DNA of 46,179 nt, from contig CAMNBU010000018.1 of NCBI GenBank assembly GCA_946533395.1, forward strand, positions 1 through 46,179. The letters are read 5' to 3'. Positions 16,197 through 25,303 of the stretch are shown here, one piece after another. Under the pieces are notes generated by a model, which was given only the letters and a program-made list of their open reading frames with translations, was not told where the DNA came from and did not search any database. Origin of the DNA: UBA4292 sp002395865 (GTDB lineage: Bacteria; Bacillota; Clostridia; Lachnospirales; Lachnospiraceae). A program made the translations under genes and the position numbers. Positions within the stretch are counted from its first letter, which is position 1; the number at the start of each line of letters is the position of its first letter.

Positions 16197-17319
16197 AAAG
16201 CATACAAAACACGAGCCTCTGTTCCATATCGTTAAAAGAGGCCAGAAAAAGCTTGTAAGGTCATGGGTTGTCAGGTTCACTGCGATACTGCTTGCGGTCG
16301 TTCTGTCGGGACTCATCGCCTTCATGGTTGCCCGTATCTCACCCGTTAAGTTCTTCTTGACACTGGTAACGGGATCGTTCGGTTCTTCCAGAAAGATCTG
16401 GAAATTCTTACAGAGCGCGGCGATACTTCTCGGTATTTCCGTAGCCATTACGCCTGCATTTCGCATGCGTTTCTGGAATACCGGTGCCGAGGGACAGGCG
16501 CTTGTTGGAGGACTTGCTGCGGCAGCAGTCATGCAGTTTTGCACCAATGTACCGACCGTGCCCCTCATTTTACTCATCGTAATATCAGGTATAGCAGCCG
16601 GTGCGCTGTGGGGTCTTCTGCCGGCGGTATGCAAGGCAAAATGGAACACGAACGAGACTCTGTTCACGCTGATGATGAACTACATTGCCATACAGATCAC
16701 ATCGTTCTTCGTCTACACATGGGATAAATCCGGACACGGCAATCTGGGTATCATCAACAGAAAGACTAAGATAGGCTGGCTTCCCTCATTCTTCGGAAAT
16801 GAGTACGCCATTCCGATCATCTTCGTTCTGATCATCACTTACGGTATATTTATATATCTCTCTTTCAGAAAACACGGATATGAGATATCGGTAGTCGGAG
16901 AGAGCGTGAATACGGCAAGATACGTTGGTATCAATGTAACAAAGGTCATCATCCGTACGATGGTGCTCTCGGGCGCGCTCTGCGGCCTGATGGGAGCTTT
17001 GGTCGTATCCGGTGTGGATCATACCATATCGAGAGATACGATAGGAGGTCAGGGCTTTACGGCGATCATGGTCAGCTGGATGTCCGGCTTCAATCCGTTC
17101 TACATGATCTTCTCGTCGCTTCTGATCATCTTCCTTGAGAGAGGAGGCGCGGAGGTCTCGACTGTACTGGGACTAAACGCGTCCTTCTCGCAGATCATCT
17201 CGGGACTGATCATATTCTTTATAATAGGCAGTGAATTCTTCGTAAACTATAAGGTCGTTTTCAACCACAGAAAACGCCACGCGAAAGTCTTAAAAGATGC
17301 CGGAAAGGAGGAGAGCTGA
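16186..17319 (+). CDS. Nucleoside ABC importer permease 1 (NupP/YufP type)
   Basis: 377 residues, largely hydrophobic, with a basic cytoplasmic start. FRMRFWNTGAEGQALVGGL near residues 86-104 is the hallmark of the branched-chain/nucleoside permease family (BPD_transp_2), followed by several helices and the coupling region SVVGESVNTARYVGIN. The start ATG lies within the end of the ATPase gene (11-base overlap), with CGGAGG before it, so translation is coupled. It forms one half of the membrane channel; the next gene encodes the other half. Confidence 0.9.
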   Translation: MENKKHTKHEPLFHIVKRGQKKLVRSWVVRFTAILLAVVLSGLIAFMVARISPVKFFLTLVTGSFGSSRKIWKFLQSAAILLGISVAITPAFRMRFWNTGAEGQALVGGLAAAAVMQFCTNVPTVPLILLIVISGIAAGALWGLLPAVCKAKWNTNETLFTLMMNYIAIQITSFFVYTWDKSGHGNLGIINRKTKIGWLPSFFGNEYAIPIIFVLIITYGIFIYLSFRKHGYEISVVGESVNTARYVGINVTKVIIRTMVLSGALCGLMGALVVSGVDHTISRDTIGGQGFTAIMVSWMSGFNPFYMIFSSLLIIFLERGGAEVSTVLGLNASFSQIISGLIIFFIIGSEFFVNYKVVFNHRKRHAKVLKDAGKEES

Positions 17320-18314
17320 TGCCGTCAATAGTAATATCATTTCTGCAGAGAGCGTTCGTTCAGGGCGTTCCCCTTCTGTACGGTTCAACAGGTGAGATCA
17401 TCACCGAAAAGTCCGGCCATCTGAACCTCGGTATACCGGGCATCATGTATGTCGGCGCCATTTCCAGCGTCATCGGCTCCTTCATCTACGAGAGCTCGGT
17501 GCCCGCAGGAGCCGATCTGAATCCCATTCTGGCCATTTTCATACCGGTCCTGTGTTCCCTGCTGGGCTCACTCATAATGGGGCTCATATACAGCTTTCTT
17601 ACGGTCACACTGCGCGCGAATCAGAACGTGACAGGTCTTGCGCTTACCACCTTCGGTATAGGAGTGGGCAACTTCTTCGGCGGATCTCTGATAAAGATCA
17701 CAGGCAGCGACGTGCCCTCGATCGCGCTGTCCAAGACCAGCACGATATTCCGTACCTCGCTTCCGTTTGCGGACAAGCTCGGATGGTTCGGAGAGCTGTT
17801 TCTTTCCTTCGGTTTTCTTGCATACATGTCGATAATCGTAGCGCTTCTCGCCGCTCATATACTTAAGAGCACGAGGGTGGGTCTTCATCTGAGAGCGGTG
17901 GGAGAGAACCCCGCCACAGCCGATGCGGCAGGTATCAATGTATTCAAGTACAAGTATTTCGCCACCTGCATAGGAAGCATGATCGCGGGTCTCGGAGGAC
18001 TCTACTACATCATGGATTACGCAAACGGTGTGTGGTCGAACGATGGCTTCGGTGACAGAGGCTGGCTCGCCATCGCACTCGTTATATTCTCCCTGTGGAG
18101 ACCGAACTGGAGCATACTGGGATCTTTCATATTCGGTGGTCTCTATGTAGTCTACCTCTTCATCAAGAACACCACGCTTCCACAGCAGGAGCTCTTCAAG
18201 ATGGCTCCCTATGTGGTGACCATCGTCATACTGGTGCTCGTCAGCATGAAGAACAAGAGGGAGAATCAACCGCCTGCCCATCTGGGTATCCCGTACTTCA
18301 GAGAGGAACGTTAG
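17319..18314 (+). CDS. Nucleoside ABC importer permease 2 (NupQ/YufQ type)
   Basis: 331 residues, about eight membrane helices. PLLYGSTGEIITEKSGHLNLGIPGIM near the start and LRAVGENPATADAAGINVFKYK in the coupling helix are characteristic of the second permease of BMP importers. It overlaps the first permease by one base (TGATG) and has AGGAGG in front. It is the last gene of the importer. Its final bases overlap the end of the opposite-strand gene by four, and no terminator is visible between the two, so the transcripts probably overlap. Confidence 0.9.
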   Translation: MPSIVISFLQRAFVQGVPLLYGSTGEIITEKSGHLNLGIPGIMYVGAISSVIGSFIYESSVPAGADLNPILAIFIPVLCSLLGSLIMGLIYSFLTVTLRANQNVTGLALTTFGIGVGNFFGGSLIKITGSDVPSIALSKTSTIFRTSLPFADKLGWFGELFLSFGFLAYMSIIVALLAAHILKSTRVGLHLRAVGENPATADAAGINVFKYKYFATCIGSMIAGLGGLYYIMDYANGVWSNDGFGDRGWLAIALVIFSLWRPNWSILGSFIFGGLYVVYLFIKNTTLPQQELFKMAPYVVTIVILVLVSMKNKRENQPPAHLGIPYFREER

Positions 18315-19324
18315 AACTGATTGAAGATAAGTCTTCCTTCGGAATACATGCAGGTATACGAATCACTTACCACAACAGCGGCAATGATATTTTCCGTAAA
18401 TATCATGCCGTTGTTTTTTATTACCGTGACGGGAGCTCCCGACTCGTATAATTCAATGATCTGTTCACCGGTAAATATCCTGCCTGAATATACAGAGTAG
18501 TCAGGCGGCGGGGGAAAAGAAGCAGCGGCCTGCGCGCTATCTTCCTCTGTGGTCGTTTCTGCCGTGACCGTCGTTTCTTCTGTGGTGGTCGTCTCTGCTG
18601 TGGTGGTCGTTTCTGCTATGATGGATGTTTCTTCTATGGTGGTCGTCTCTGCTATGATGGACGTTTCTACTATGGTGGTCGTCTCTGCTTCTGCAGCTGA
18701 CTCCTGCGTAGTCGTTTCATGCGGCAGAATGATCGTTTCCTGAGGAAGAGTCTGCGAAGGGGGAGTCTCGGGAGGAAGAGTCTGTGGTGGAACAGTTTCC
18801 GGGGGCATGGTCTTTAGCGGTGCGGTCTCGAAAGCTGTGGTCTCGACCGGCGCGGTAACATAAGCCGCTGAAGTATCTTCGACAGTTGTCTCAGGCGATG
18901 AAGATACATAGGCAGCAGTTGCGGGAGGTTCAGTTTCTTCGAAAAATGCCCCGGACATTGTGTTGTCCGGCCGCGTGGTCGTCTTATTCTGACGCATGGG
19001 AAGTGGCTTTATAGACATATGCACGACAAGTAAGCCTGCGGCAGAAAGCGCAAGCGCAAGAAGAATATACGCGGTTAGTTTTGTGGGGTAATTTTTTCCG
19101 CATCTTCTGCAGCGTCTGAACAGAAGACCTCTGTCAAAGCGGTGTGAAAGGGGAGGGAGATGCCGGGTAAATGTTCTCCCGCAGCAGGTGCAGGTCAGGA
19201 GCATGGAACCGGGCCGGGTGCAGTCCGGTGTCTTAATGAGCTTCTCATCCGAGAAACGATGTCTGCCGGTGTTTGCATAATATATGCACTCACCGCAGTC
19301 CTCTTTGCGATATGTATCCTTCAT
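18311..19324 (-). CDS. Zinc-ribbon membrane protein with Thr/Glu-rich repeat stalk
   Basis: 337 residues, family not recognised. The N-terminal 70 residues hold paired cysteines (CGEC, CTCCG, CRRCG), typical of a zinc ribbon on the cytoplasmic side. A membrane helix follows at about 83-103 (YILLALALSAAGLLVV). Next come about 170 residues rich in Thr, Glu and Pro with near-perfect 12-residue repeats (TTTIEETSIIAE type), which would form an extended stalk outside the membrane. The last 60 residues (YSGRIFTGEQIIELYESGAPVTVI) look like a small folded domain. GGAGG precedes the start. A surface sensor or anchor is plausible, but nothing fixes the role. Confidence 0.65.
   Translation of the reverse strand: MKDTYRKEDCGECIYYANTGRHRFSDEKLIKTPDCTRPGSMLLTCTCCGRTFTRHLPPLSHRFDRGLLFRRCRRCGKNYPTKLTAYILLALALSAAGLLVVHMSIKPLPMRQNKTTTRPDNTMSGAFFEETEPPATAAYVSSSPETTVEDTSAAYVTAPVETTAFETAPLKTMPPETVPPQTLPPETPPSQTLPQETIILPHETTTQESAAEAETTTIVETSIIAETTTIEETSIIAETTTTAETTTTEETTVTAETTTEEDSAQAAASFPPPPDYSVYSGRIFTGEQIIELYESGAPVTVIKNNGMIFTENIIAAVVVSDSYTCMYSEGRLIFNQF
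18611..18682. repeat. Two tandem 36-bp repeats inside the Thr-rich stalk
   Basis: Units 18611-18646 and 18647-18682 differ at three of 36 positions, and weaker related units flank them. On the minus strand each unit encodes twelve residues of the ETTT-type stalk. Such a tract can change copy number by slippage while keeping the frame. Confidence 0.8.
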
Positions 19325-19348
19325 TATCCTCCTTCGGACTGTACGGAT

Positions 19349-19377
19349 ATATTATCATCAGTTTTGGCCACTTGCAA
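19349..19377 (-). promoter_or_regulatory. Possible promoter of the zinc-ribbon membrane protein gene
   Basis: On the minus strand, TTGCAA (19372-19377), 17-base spacer, TAATAT (19349-19354), about 25 bases before the start codon. Both boxes are imperfect. Confidence 0.45.
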
Positions 19378-19452
19378 CGATTTTTTCTTGCTTTTTTTAT
19401 CTGCATGGTTTACATTAGAAATCAAATATAATAAAGGTCATAAGGAGGCATT

Positions 19453-20772
19453 ATGTCAAATCCATATCTTCCCCGCTGGGAATACATACCGGACGGAGAG
19501 CCGAGAGTGTTCGGTGACAGAGTATATATCTATGGTTCACACGACAGACCCGACAGCGAGGAGTTCTGCGACTACCGTTTAAAGGTCTGGTCGGCTTCAG
19601 TGGACGATCCTGATCACTGGATTTGTCACGGAGACATATTCAGAACACGTGATACCGAGGGACATCCTGCAGACACCGACTGGACGAACAATCTGCTGTT
19701 TGCTCCTGATGTCGTGTACAACAGAGGCAAATACTATCTCTTCGCCTACATAGTCGGCGCGAAGGGCTGCGTGGCTGTAAGCGACACTCCCGAGGGGCCG
19801 TTTAAGCTCATAGGGCAGTACAATTATCATCTCGAGAAGCACTACGATGACGGTACATTCATCGATCCGGGCGTGCTGGTCGATGACGACGGAAAGGTGT
19901 ACATATACTGCGGTTATCAAGGCTCGTACCTGTGCAGGCTCGACGGTGAAACGATGACGGACGTGGTCGACGGGACATATATGGAGAACTTCCTTCCGAA
20001 GGAGGGCGAGAACGGCTTTTTCGAGGCGGCAAGCCCCAGAAAGGTCGGCGATACATATTACATGATATATTCGCCGAACCGCGGAAGCCGTCTGGCCTAC
20101 GCCACCGCGAAGACACCTGTAGGTCCGTTTACATACAGGGGCTACATAGTGGATAACGGCGCGGACTATCCCGGCGGCAACGACCACGGAAGCATCTGCA
20201 GGATAAAGGATCAGTGGTATATATTCTATCACCGCATGACGAACGGAAGCATAATGAGCCGCAGAGGTTGCGTGGAGAGGATAAGCTTTAATGAAGACGG
20301 CAGCATCACCCCCGTGGAGATGACTTCACTGGGATTTGAGGAGGCGCTGAATCCTTATGACTATACGCCTGCCGATACTGTCTGCGTGATAAGGGGAAGC
20401 GGAAGAGTGACAGAGCTCGATCCCTTCACTCTGGTCGTTACCGATATCAAAAAAGATACCGTACTCGGTTGGAAACACTATGATTTCGGCATCGACAATA
20501 ACCCCAACACTCTCATGAGACTCTACATAAAGGTGCGCCCCATGGGATGCTCGGGAACCATTAGAGTCTACGCGGATTCGACCGATGATGAGAACGAGAT
20601 AGGCTCGGTAAGCTTTAACAGAAGCGACTCTATACTCACGACAAAATGCAAGCTTCTCACCGGAAGGCACAGCATCTATTTCAAGATCGATGACAGCTAT
20701 GTCAGCTGGGCAAAGGACTATTTCAAGGACAGGACACTTTTCGAGCTTGAAAGCTTTGTATTCATGAAATAA
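19453..20772 (+). CDS. Glycoside hydrolase family 43 enzyme, cytoplasmic
   Basis: 439 residues with no signal peptide, so it acts inside the cell, probably on short arabinose- or xylose-containing oligosaccharides. The first 300 residues match the five-bladed GH43 propeller: VYIYGSHDR near the start, LLFAPDVVYNRGKYYLFAY with a conserved Asp, DDGTFIDPGVLVDDDGKVYIYCG, and NGFFEAASPRKVGDTYYMIYS with the candidate acid Glu. The last 120 residues look like a beta-sandwich, possibly a CBM6-like domain. AAGGAGG precedes the start and a TATAAT lies at 19427-19432 without a good -35. The next gene, a sensor, begins 18 bases later. Exact substrate is open. Confidence 0.85.
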   Translation: MSNPYLPRWEYIPDGEPRVFGDRVYIYGSHDRPDSEEFCDYRLKVWSASVDDPDHWICHGDIFRTRDTEGHPADTDWTNNLLFAPDVVYNRGKYYLFAYIVGAKGCVAVSDTPEGPFKLIGQYNYHLEKHYDDGTFIDPGVLVDDDGKVYIYCGYQGSYLCRLDGETMTDVVDGTYMENFLPKEGENGFFEAASPRKVGDTYYMIYSPNRGSRLAYATAKTPVGPFTYRGYIVDNGADYPGGNDHGSICRIKDQWYIFYHRMTNGSIMSRRGCVERISFNEDGSITPVEMTSLGFEEALNPYDYTPADTVCVIRGSGRVTELDPFTLVVTDIKKDTVLGWKHYDFGIDNNPNTLMRLYIKVRPMGCSGTIRVYADSTDDENEIGSVSFNRSDSILTTKCKLLTGRHSIYFKIDDSYVSWAKDYFKDRTLFELESFVFMK

Positions 20773-20790
20773 TAATTTTAGGAGCACAGG

Positions 20791-22368
20791 ATGAGACCGG
20801 TCAGTTATTTCTGGCAAAAGTTAATACTTTCTTTTCTGGTGCTCCTTTTTGTGAGCTTTCTTCAGCATATGGATCTTTACACCGGGCTGGGGAAGGTCGG
20901 CTCATCCGTAAGGGATATATGCGTATTCTACATATATCTGATACTCCTCATAGGCTGGGGGATATCCTTCAATAAGCGAATAAGATCGCCGCAGATACTG
21001 GCCTTTCTGAACCTGATACTGATTCTGATGGTGTTCTGGCTTATCGTCAGAACCCTCAAGTGGCATTTCACAGACAATTTCCTGCTCGAGACCTACCTGT
21101 GGTATTCGTATTATGTTCCTATGATACTGATACCCATGCTGCATCTTTTCGCAGTAAGCTTTGCGCACCAGCCGGAGGATTATACACTTAACAAAAAACT
21201 TTTTGTTCTGCCAGGAATCGCGTTCATTCTGATTCTTCTGGTATATACCAATAATCTTCACAGTCAGCTGTTTCGCTTCACGGACAATGACATAGACCAC
21301 TATACATACGGTGCTCTGTATGTCGTGATACTGATATGGTCATCGTCCATCTATATGTTTTCGCTCCTTTTTCTGTCTAAAAAGTGCGAAAAGGTACTCT
21401 CCGGAAGCAAAAGATACTTTATGTACAGCTTTCTGGCGCTGGTGCTTATATACTTTGTGTCGTATTTTTATCATGTCTTTCCGGGAAGCTTTCTTGAACT
21501 TCTCGCCGCATACAACTGGCTGATCATCATCTCCTGGGAGAGCTGTGTACATCTGGAAATGATACCCATCAACAAGTATCACCGCCAGTTTTTCGAAAGC
21601 TCCAATCTTCGTTTTGTGATCATTGACAGTGATGGCAGGATCTGCGACAGGTCTAAAGACGTCATGCTTCCCGAGAAGGAAGACATGAAGAAGCTCATGG
21701 ATGACCACGTTCTCCAAAAGGGCGAGAGCCGCTACCATCTGTACCCGATAAGCTGCGGTTATATAATATGGCAGGAGGATATCTCCGAGATAAGCGAGCT
21801 GATGGAGCAGCTGAAGGCCGATGAGAAGGATCTTAAGGCGCGCAATACACTTATAACAGAGGAGATAAAGGCGAGGAACAAGCACGAGAAGATACTCGAG
21901 ACGAACAGACTCTACAGCATGCTCATGACCGAGATGGAGGGAGCGCTTCAGACGATAGGAAGACTGACCGACGGGCTGGGCGATGACCTCGAAAAGAACC
22001 GAATGACTCTGGCGCATATCAATCTCATAGGTGTATATCTGAAGCGCCGCAGCAATCTGATAATGATCGCGGAGGCCGGTCAGGACATAGAGCCGGAGGA
22101 GATAAGCGGAGCACTTCGCGAGACCTTCAACAACCTTCGCTTCTTCGGCATCGACTGCGACTACGAGGTCTCCATAACCAGACCGCTTTCAAAGGATTGC
22201 GCGCTCGAGACATACGATTATCTGCAGAGGATACTGGAGATTTACTATCTGAGCGCAAAGAAGCTGCGGCTATCCATATTTGAAAACGCGGGATCTCCCG
22301 TGATGTCCATAAAGATAGACGATCAGACCGGCTATGAGTTTGATATGTCAGAGGGAGGTGTGACATGA
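20791..22368 (+). CDS. Seven-helix sensor protein resembling a histidine kinase without a kinase domain
   Basis: 525 residues. The first 250 hold about seven to eight hydrophobic segments, like the 7TM sensing region of clostridial histidine kinases. A small PAS-like stretch follows (NLRFVIIDSDGRICDRSKDV), then a coiled coil (about 330-370) and a helical region in the position of the dimerisation domain (TNRLYSMLMTEMEGALQTIGRL). There is no phospho-accepting His in that helix and no N, G1 or G2 box after it. It is thus probably a non-catalytic partner of the real kinase encoded next, with which it overlaps by four bases (ATGA). AGGAG precedes the start. Ligand unknown; the upstream glycosidase hints at sugars. 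Confidence 0.65.
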   Translation: MRPVSYFWQKLILSFLVLLFVSFLQHMDLYTGLGKVGSSVRDICVFYIYLILLIGWGISFNKRIRSPQILAFLNLILILMVFWLIVRTLKWHFTDNFLLETYLWYSYYVPMILIPMLHLFAVSFAHQPEDYTLNKKLFVLPGIAFILILLVYTNNLHSQLFRFTDNDIDHYTYGALYVVILIWSSSIYMFSLLFLSKKCEKVLSGSKRYFMYSFLALVLIYFVSYFYHVFPGSFLELLAAYNWLIIISWESCVHLEMIPINKYHRQFFESSNLRFVIIDSDGRICDRSKDVMLPEKEDMKKLMDDHVLQKGESRYHLYPISCGYIIWQEDISEISELMEQLKADEKDLKARNTLITEEIKARNKHEKILETNRLYSMLMTEMEGALQTIGRLTDGLGDDLEKNRMTLAHINLIGVYLKRRSNLIMIAEAGQDIEPEEISGALRETFNNLRFFGIDCDYEVSITRPLSKDCALETYDYLQRILEIYYLSAKKLRLSIFENAGSPVMSIKIDDQTGYEFDMSEGGVT

Positions 22369-23681
22369 TCGCATCCGCAGTTCTGACATTCGATCAGCTT
22401 CCCGGCGTGATGCAGACACTTCTGCACATTATGCTTATGGTGATGGCCATAGCCTCCACACTTCTCATCATACTGAGGAACTATTACGACCCCAAGAAAA
22501 TTTTTATCATCACTGATCTCGTGATCCTGATCTTTATCGCCGCGCAGCTCGTCGGGGCAGAGACCGCCACGATGAGGGACGAGGGCCAGCTCATAGTCAC
22601 CTTCATGAGAAGCTGTTTCTTACTCCTTCTTCTGGTGAATTCTTTAATCTGCGTATACATGGTGGTGAGCTACAAAAGGATCCGCTACAAGCGCAGGACC
22701 ACCTACTCGTCACGCTCCGTCAAGGAGGCTCTTACAGCGCTTCCCACAGGCATATGCTATTCGGGCAAGGAGGGCAATGTGCTTCTCGCGAACAGAGCCA
22801 TCAACCGCTTTATATGGGAGATGCTCGGCAGCGAGCTCATGAACATCGATGACGCGTGGGACAGGCTCAGGGAGATAGAAGATGAGCAGAAGAGCGATTA
22901 TCTCAGGGCAAATCCCGACAGTATCGTGCTCACGATGAGTGACGAATCCATAAAATACCTCGTTCGCTCACCGATCGAGGTGGACGGTATGATGTTTACT
23001 GAGACAGTGGTGACGGATATAACACTGCTCCACAAGCTTACGGAAGAGGCCAGGCAGAACACTATAAGACTTAAGAGCCTCTACAAGGAGTTAAAGGAAC
23101 TCTCCGATAATCTGGTGATGATCAATCACGAGGAGGAGGTCATGAGACATAAGATCATGATCCACAACAATGTGGGCAACATGATCCTGTTCACCAGAAA
23201 GCTCTTAAGCGATCCGGATGCCGGCAATGACGCTCTGAAGGACGCCGCAAGGCAGTGGAAAGTCTTATGCGACAATGTGATAGGCATTAAGACTGATTCC
23301 GAGAAGGGCGAGGCGATAGCTCTTAAGGAGCTTCTCGATACCGCGAAAGAGATTGGTTTCAATGTGGGCATCCACGGCTCTCTGTCCGAGTTTTCGAAGC
23401 AGGGCTTCCTTGTCCGCCAGATACTTCGCGAGGCCATGATGAACTCGATAAGGCACGGCGGGGCAGATACCATGGATGTTTACCCCTCAGAGGCCGAACA
23501 GAGCCTTATATTGACCATCACCAATAACGGATCGGTACCGGAGCATATAACGCCCTCAGGGGGCTTAAAATCGCTTACAGAGGCTGTTGCGCGCAGCGGA
23601 GGCAGTATAGAGATAAAAACAGACGATATTTTCACTCTGATCGTAATGATACCGAAGGATAAGGAAGGGAATATGGCATGA
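22365..23681 (+). CDS. Sensor histidine kinase
   Basis: 438 residues. About three membrane helices in the first 105 residues, then a PAS-like region (ALTALPTGICYSGKEGNVLLANRAINRF), a coiled coil, and a kinase core. His267 in RHKIMIHNNVGNMIL sits where LHD-type kinases carry the phosphorylated His, although the usual Asp after it is Asn. The ATP lid shows an N box around Asn360 (REAMMNSIRHGG) and a glycine box (GGLKSLTEAVARSGGSIEI). This would phosphorylate the response regulator encoded next. ATGA overlaps on both sides make the sensor, kinase and regulator one translational unit. Confidence 0.82.
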   Translation: MIASAVLTFDQLPGVMQTLLHIMLMVMAIASTLLIILRNYYDPKKIFIITDLVILIFIAAQLVGAETATMRDEGQLIVTFMRSCFLLLLLVNSLICVYMVVSYKRIRYKRRTTYSSRSVKEALTALPTGICYSGKEGNVLLANRAINRFIWEMLGSELMNIDDAWDRLREIEDEQKSDYLRANPDSIVLTMSDESIKYLVRSPIEVDGMMFTETVVTDITLLHKLTEEARQNTIRLKSLYKELKELSDNLVMINHEEEVMRHKIMIHNNVGNMILFTRKLLSDPDAGNDALKDAARQWKVLCDNVIGIKTDSEKGEAIALKELLDTAKEIGFNVGIHGSLSEFSKQGFLVRQILREAMMNSIRHGGADTMDVYPSEAEQSLILTITNNGSVPEHITPSGGLKSLTEAVARSGGSIEIKTDDIFTLIVMIPKDKEGNMA

Positions 23682-24301
23682 GAATACTTATAGTTGACGA
23701 CAGCAGGCAGTCTAAGTTTTATCTGGAGAACAGAATAAAGGAGCGCGAGGAGTACAAGATCATCGCGATGATCGAGGACGCAGCAAATGCAGAGCTTTAC
23801 TGCATAAAGCACTCCGTGGACATGATACTGATGGACGTTTGCACAGCTAACAACTCGAGCGGTATCGAGGCTGCTGGAAGGATAAGAAAGAATTATCCGA
23901 ATGTGAAGGTCATAATCATCACCTCCATGCCGGAGCACTCCTTTATAAAGAAGGCCAGAGCATACGACTGCAACGGCTTCTGGTACAAGGAATACGATGA
24001 GATCGACATATTAGAGGTCATGGACAAGGTGGCGGAAGGCAATTATGTATACCCGAAGAGCGCACCAGAGGTGGAGATAGGGTGCACGAAGAGCTCCGAA
24101 TTCTCACCCAGAGAGTTTCAGATCGTAAGGCTTTTGGCTGGCGGAATGAGCCGGCAGGAGATAGCCGATGAGCTCGGAATCTCCTCAAGGACCGTGCGTT
24201 TTTATATCGATGAGCTGAAGGCCAAGACCGGCCACGACGATACCATGAAGATGGTGGCGGACTTCGTCGAGAAGAAGCTCATAATCAACGGTCTCAAGTA
24301 A
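23678..24301 (+). CDS. NarL/LuxR-type response regulator
   Basis: 207 residues. The receiver domain begins MRILIVDDSR and has the phospho-acceptor Asp53 in ILMDVCT, a Thr/Ser switch residue (IIITSMPEH) and the conserved Lys (WYKEYDE). After a linker, residues 140-200 form a LuxR-type helix-turn-helix: FSPREFQIVRLLAGGMSRQEIADELGISSRTVRFYIDELKAKTG. It would bind DNA as a dimer after phosphorylation by the kinase encoded upstream (four-base overlap). The GH43 gene and its own operon are likely targets, but no repeated binding site could be identified by eye. Confidence 0.9.
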   Translation: MRILIVDDSRQSKFYLENRIKEREEYKIIAMIEDAANAELYCIKHSVDMILMDVCTANNSSGIEAAGRIRKNYPNVKVIIITSMPEHSFIKKARAYDCNGFWYKEYDEIDILEVMDKVAEGNYVYPKSAPEVEIGCTKSSEFSPREFQIVRLLAGGMSRQEIADELGISSRTVRFYIDELKAKTGHDDTMKMVADFVEKKLIINGLK

Positions 24302-24380
24302 TGATTGCCTAAAATGGCATTTCGGGGTGAGCCTTTCGGGTCTACAATGTAGCTACACTAAAAAACGGAGGTGTATTATC

Positions 24381-25289
24381 ATGGGACTTTTTGATAAAAA
24401 ATACTGTGATATCTGCGGCGCAAAGATAGGACTTCTCGGCAACAGAAAGCTTGCAGACGGCAATATGTGCAAGAACTGCGCATCACTCATTTCCCCCTGG
24501 ATGACGGACAGGAAAGAGCAGACCGTGGCAGAGATGGCTGATCATCTCGCATACAGATCAGTAAACAAGGACGCTTTGAGAAATTTTCAGGTATCGGATG
24601 TCCTCGGCTACAATTATTACAAGCTCTACATCAACAGGGCTGAGGGCACATGGTTCATCACCAGCCATCAGAATTATGTGGACGCGAATCCCGACATCCT
24701 GTCATTCAATCAGGTGACCGGCTGCGAGATCGATATCCATGAGTCTAAGAGAGAGCTCTACGCTAAGACGAGTGATAACAGGATGGTATCCTATAATCCG
24801 CCCGAGTACGATTACGACTATGATTTCTATGTAACTGTGTATGTTACAGGCTTCTTCAACAATGTGATGAAGTTCAAGCTGAATACCGGTACGATCGAGG
24901 ATATGTATTCTCCTCAGTACAAGGAGCTTGAGAGCCTTGTATACAACATCAAGAACGTATTCGACCAGATGGCACAGGGTGCCGACGGTTCTAATCTTGT
25001 GGTTCCAGAGCAGCTCGTCATCGACAGCTTCACACGCCAGCAGATGCAGCGTGAGTCGAATATGTACAAGGATATGCGCAGGAGAAGGATGGAGGCGTTT
25101 GAGTACGCTTTAAGGACTCCCGGAGCACCTGCACCCGGTCCCGGCTATAACAGGCCCACCCCCGGTCCCGCTGTATCAGGTCCCGCAAACAGACCACCTC
25201 AGCCAACTCCGGCAGGAAGACCTGCACAGCCCGGACCTCATCCGGGCCCCAGACCTCACGGAAACGGCTTTAGACCGGATAACAGATAA
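24381..25289 (+). CDS. DUF4428-type zinc-ribbon protein with Pro/Gly-rich tail
   Basis: 302 residues from ATG 24381, which has GGAGG nine bases upstream; an in-frame ATG at 24327 lacks one. The N-terminal 30 residues (KKYCDICGAKIGLLGNRKLADGNMCKNC) match the small DUF4428 zinc-ribbon domain with two CxxC-type pairs. The middle part resembles PH-like beta modules seen in such proteins (YNYYKLYINRAEGTWFITSH). After about residue 245 the chain becomes Pro/Gly-rich. The next gene encodes a protein with an even more extreme Pro/Gly start, so the two may form a pair. Cytoplasmic; role unknown. Confidence 0.7.
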   Translation: MGLFDKKYCDICGAKIGLLGNRKLADGNMCKNCASLISPWMTDRKEQTVAEMADHLAYRSVNKDALRNFQVSDVLGYNYYKLYINRAEGTWFITSHQNYVDANPDILSFNQVTGCEIDIHESKRELYAKTSDNRMVSYNPPEYDYDYDFYVTVYVTGFFNNVMKFKLNTGTIEDMYSPQYKELESLVYNIKNVFDQMAQGADGSNLVVPEQLVIDSFTRQQMQRESNMYKDMRRRRMEAFEYALRTPGAPAPGPGYNRPTPGPAVSGPANRPPQPTPAGRPAQPGPHPGPRPHGNGFRPDNR

Positions 25290-25303
25290 CAGGAGGTGGC
25301 TTT

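Noticed and set aside
18611..18682. CRISPR array
   Set aside because: Direct 36-bp units without spacers, in frame within a coding region.
18549..18743. Val/Ser-rich plus-strand frame opposite the Thr-rich stalk
   Set aside because: It is the reverse reading of the repeat tract with no start signals.
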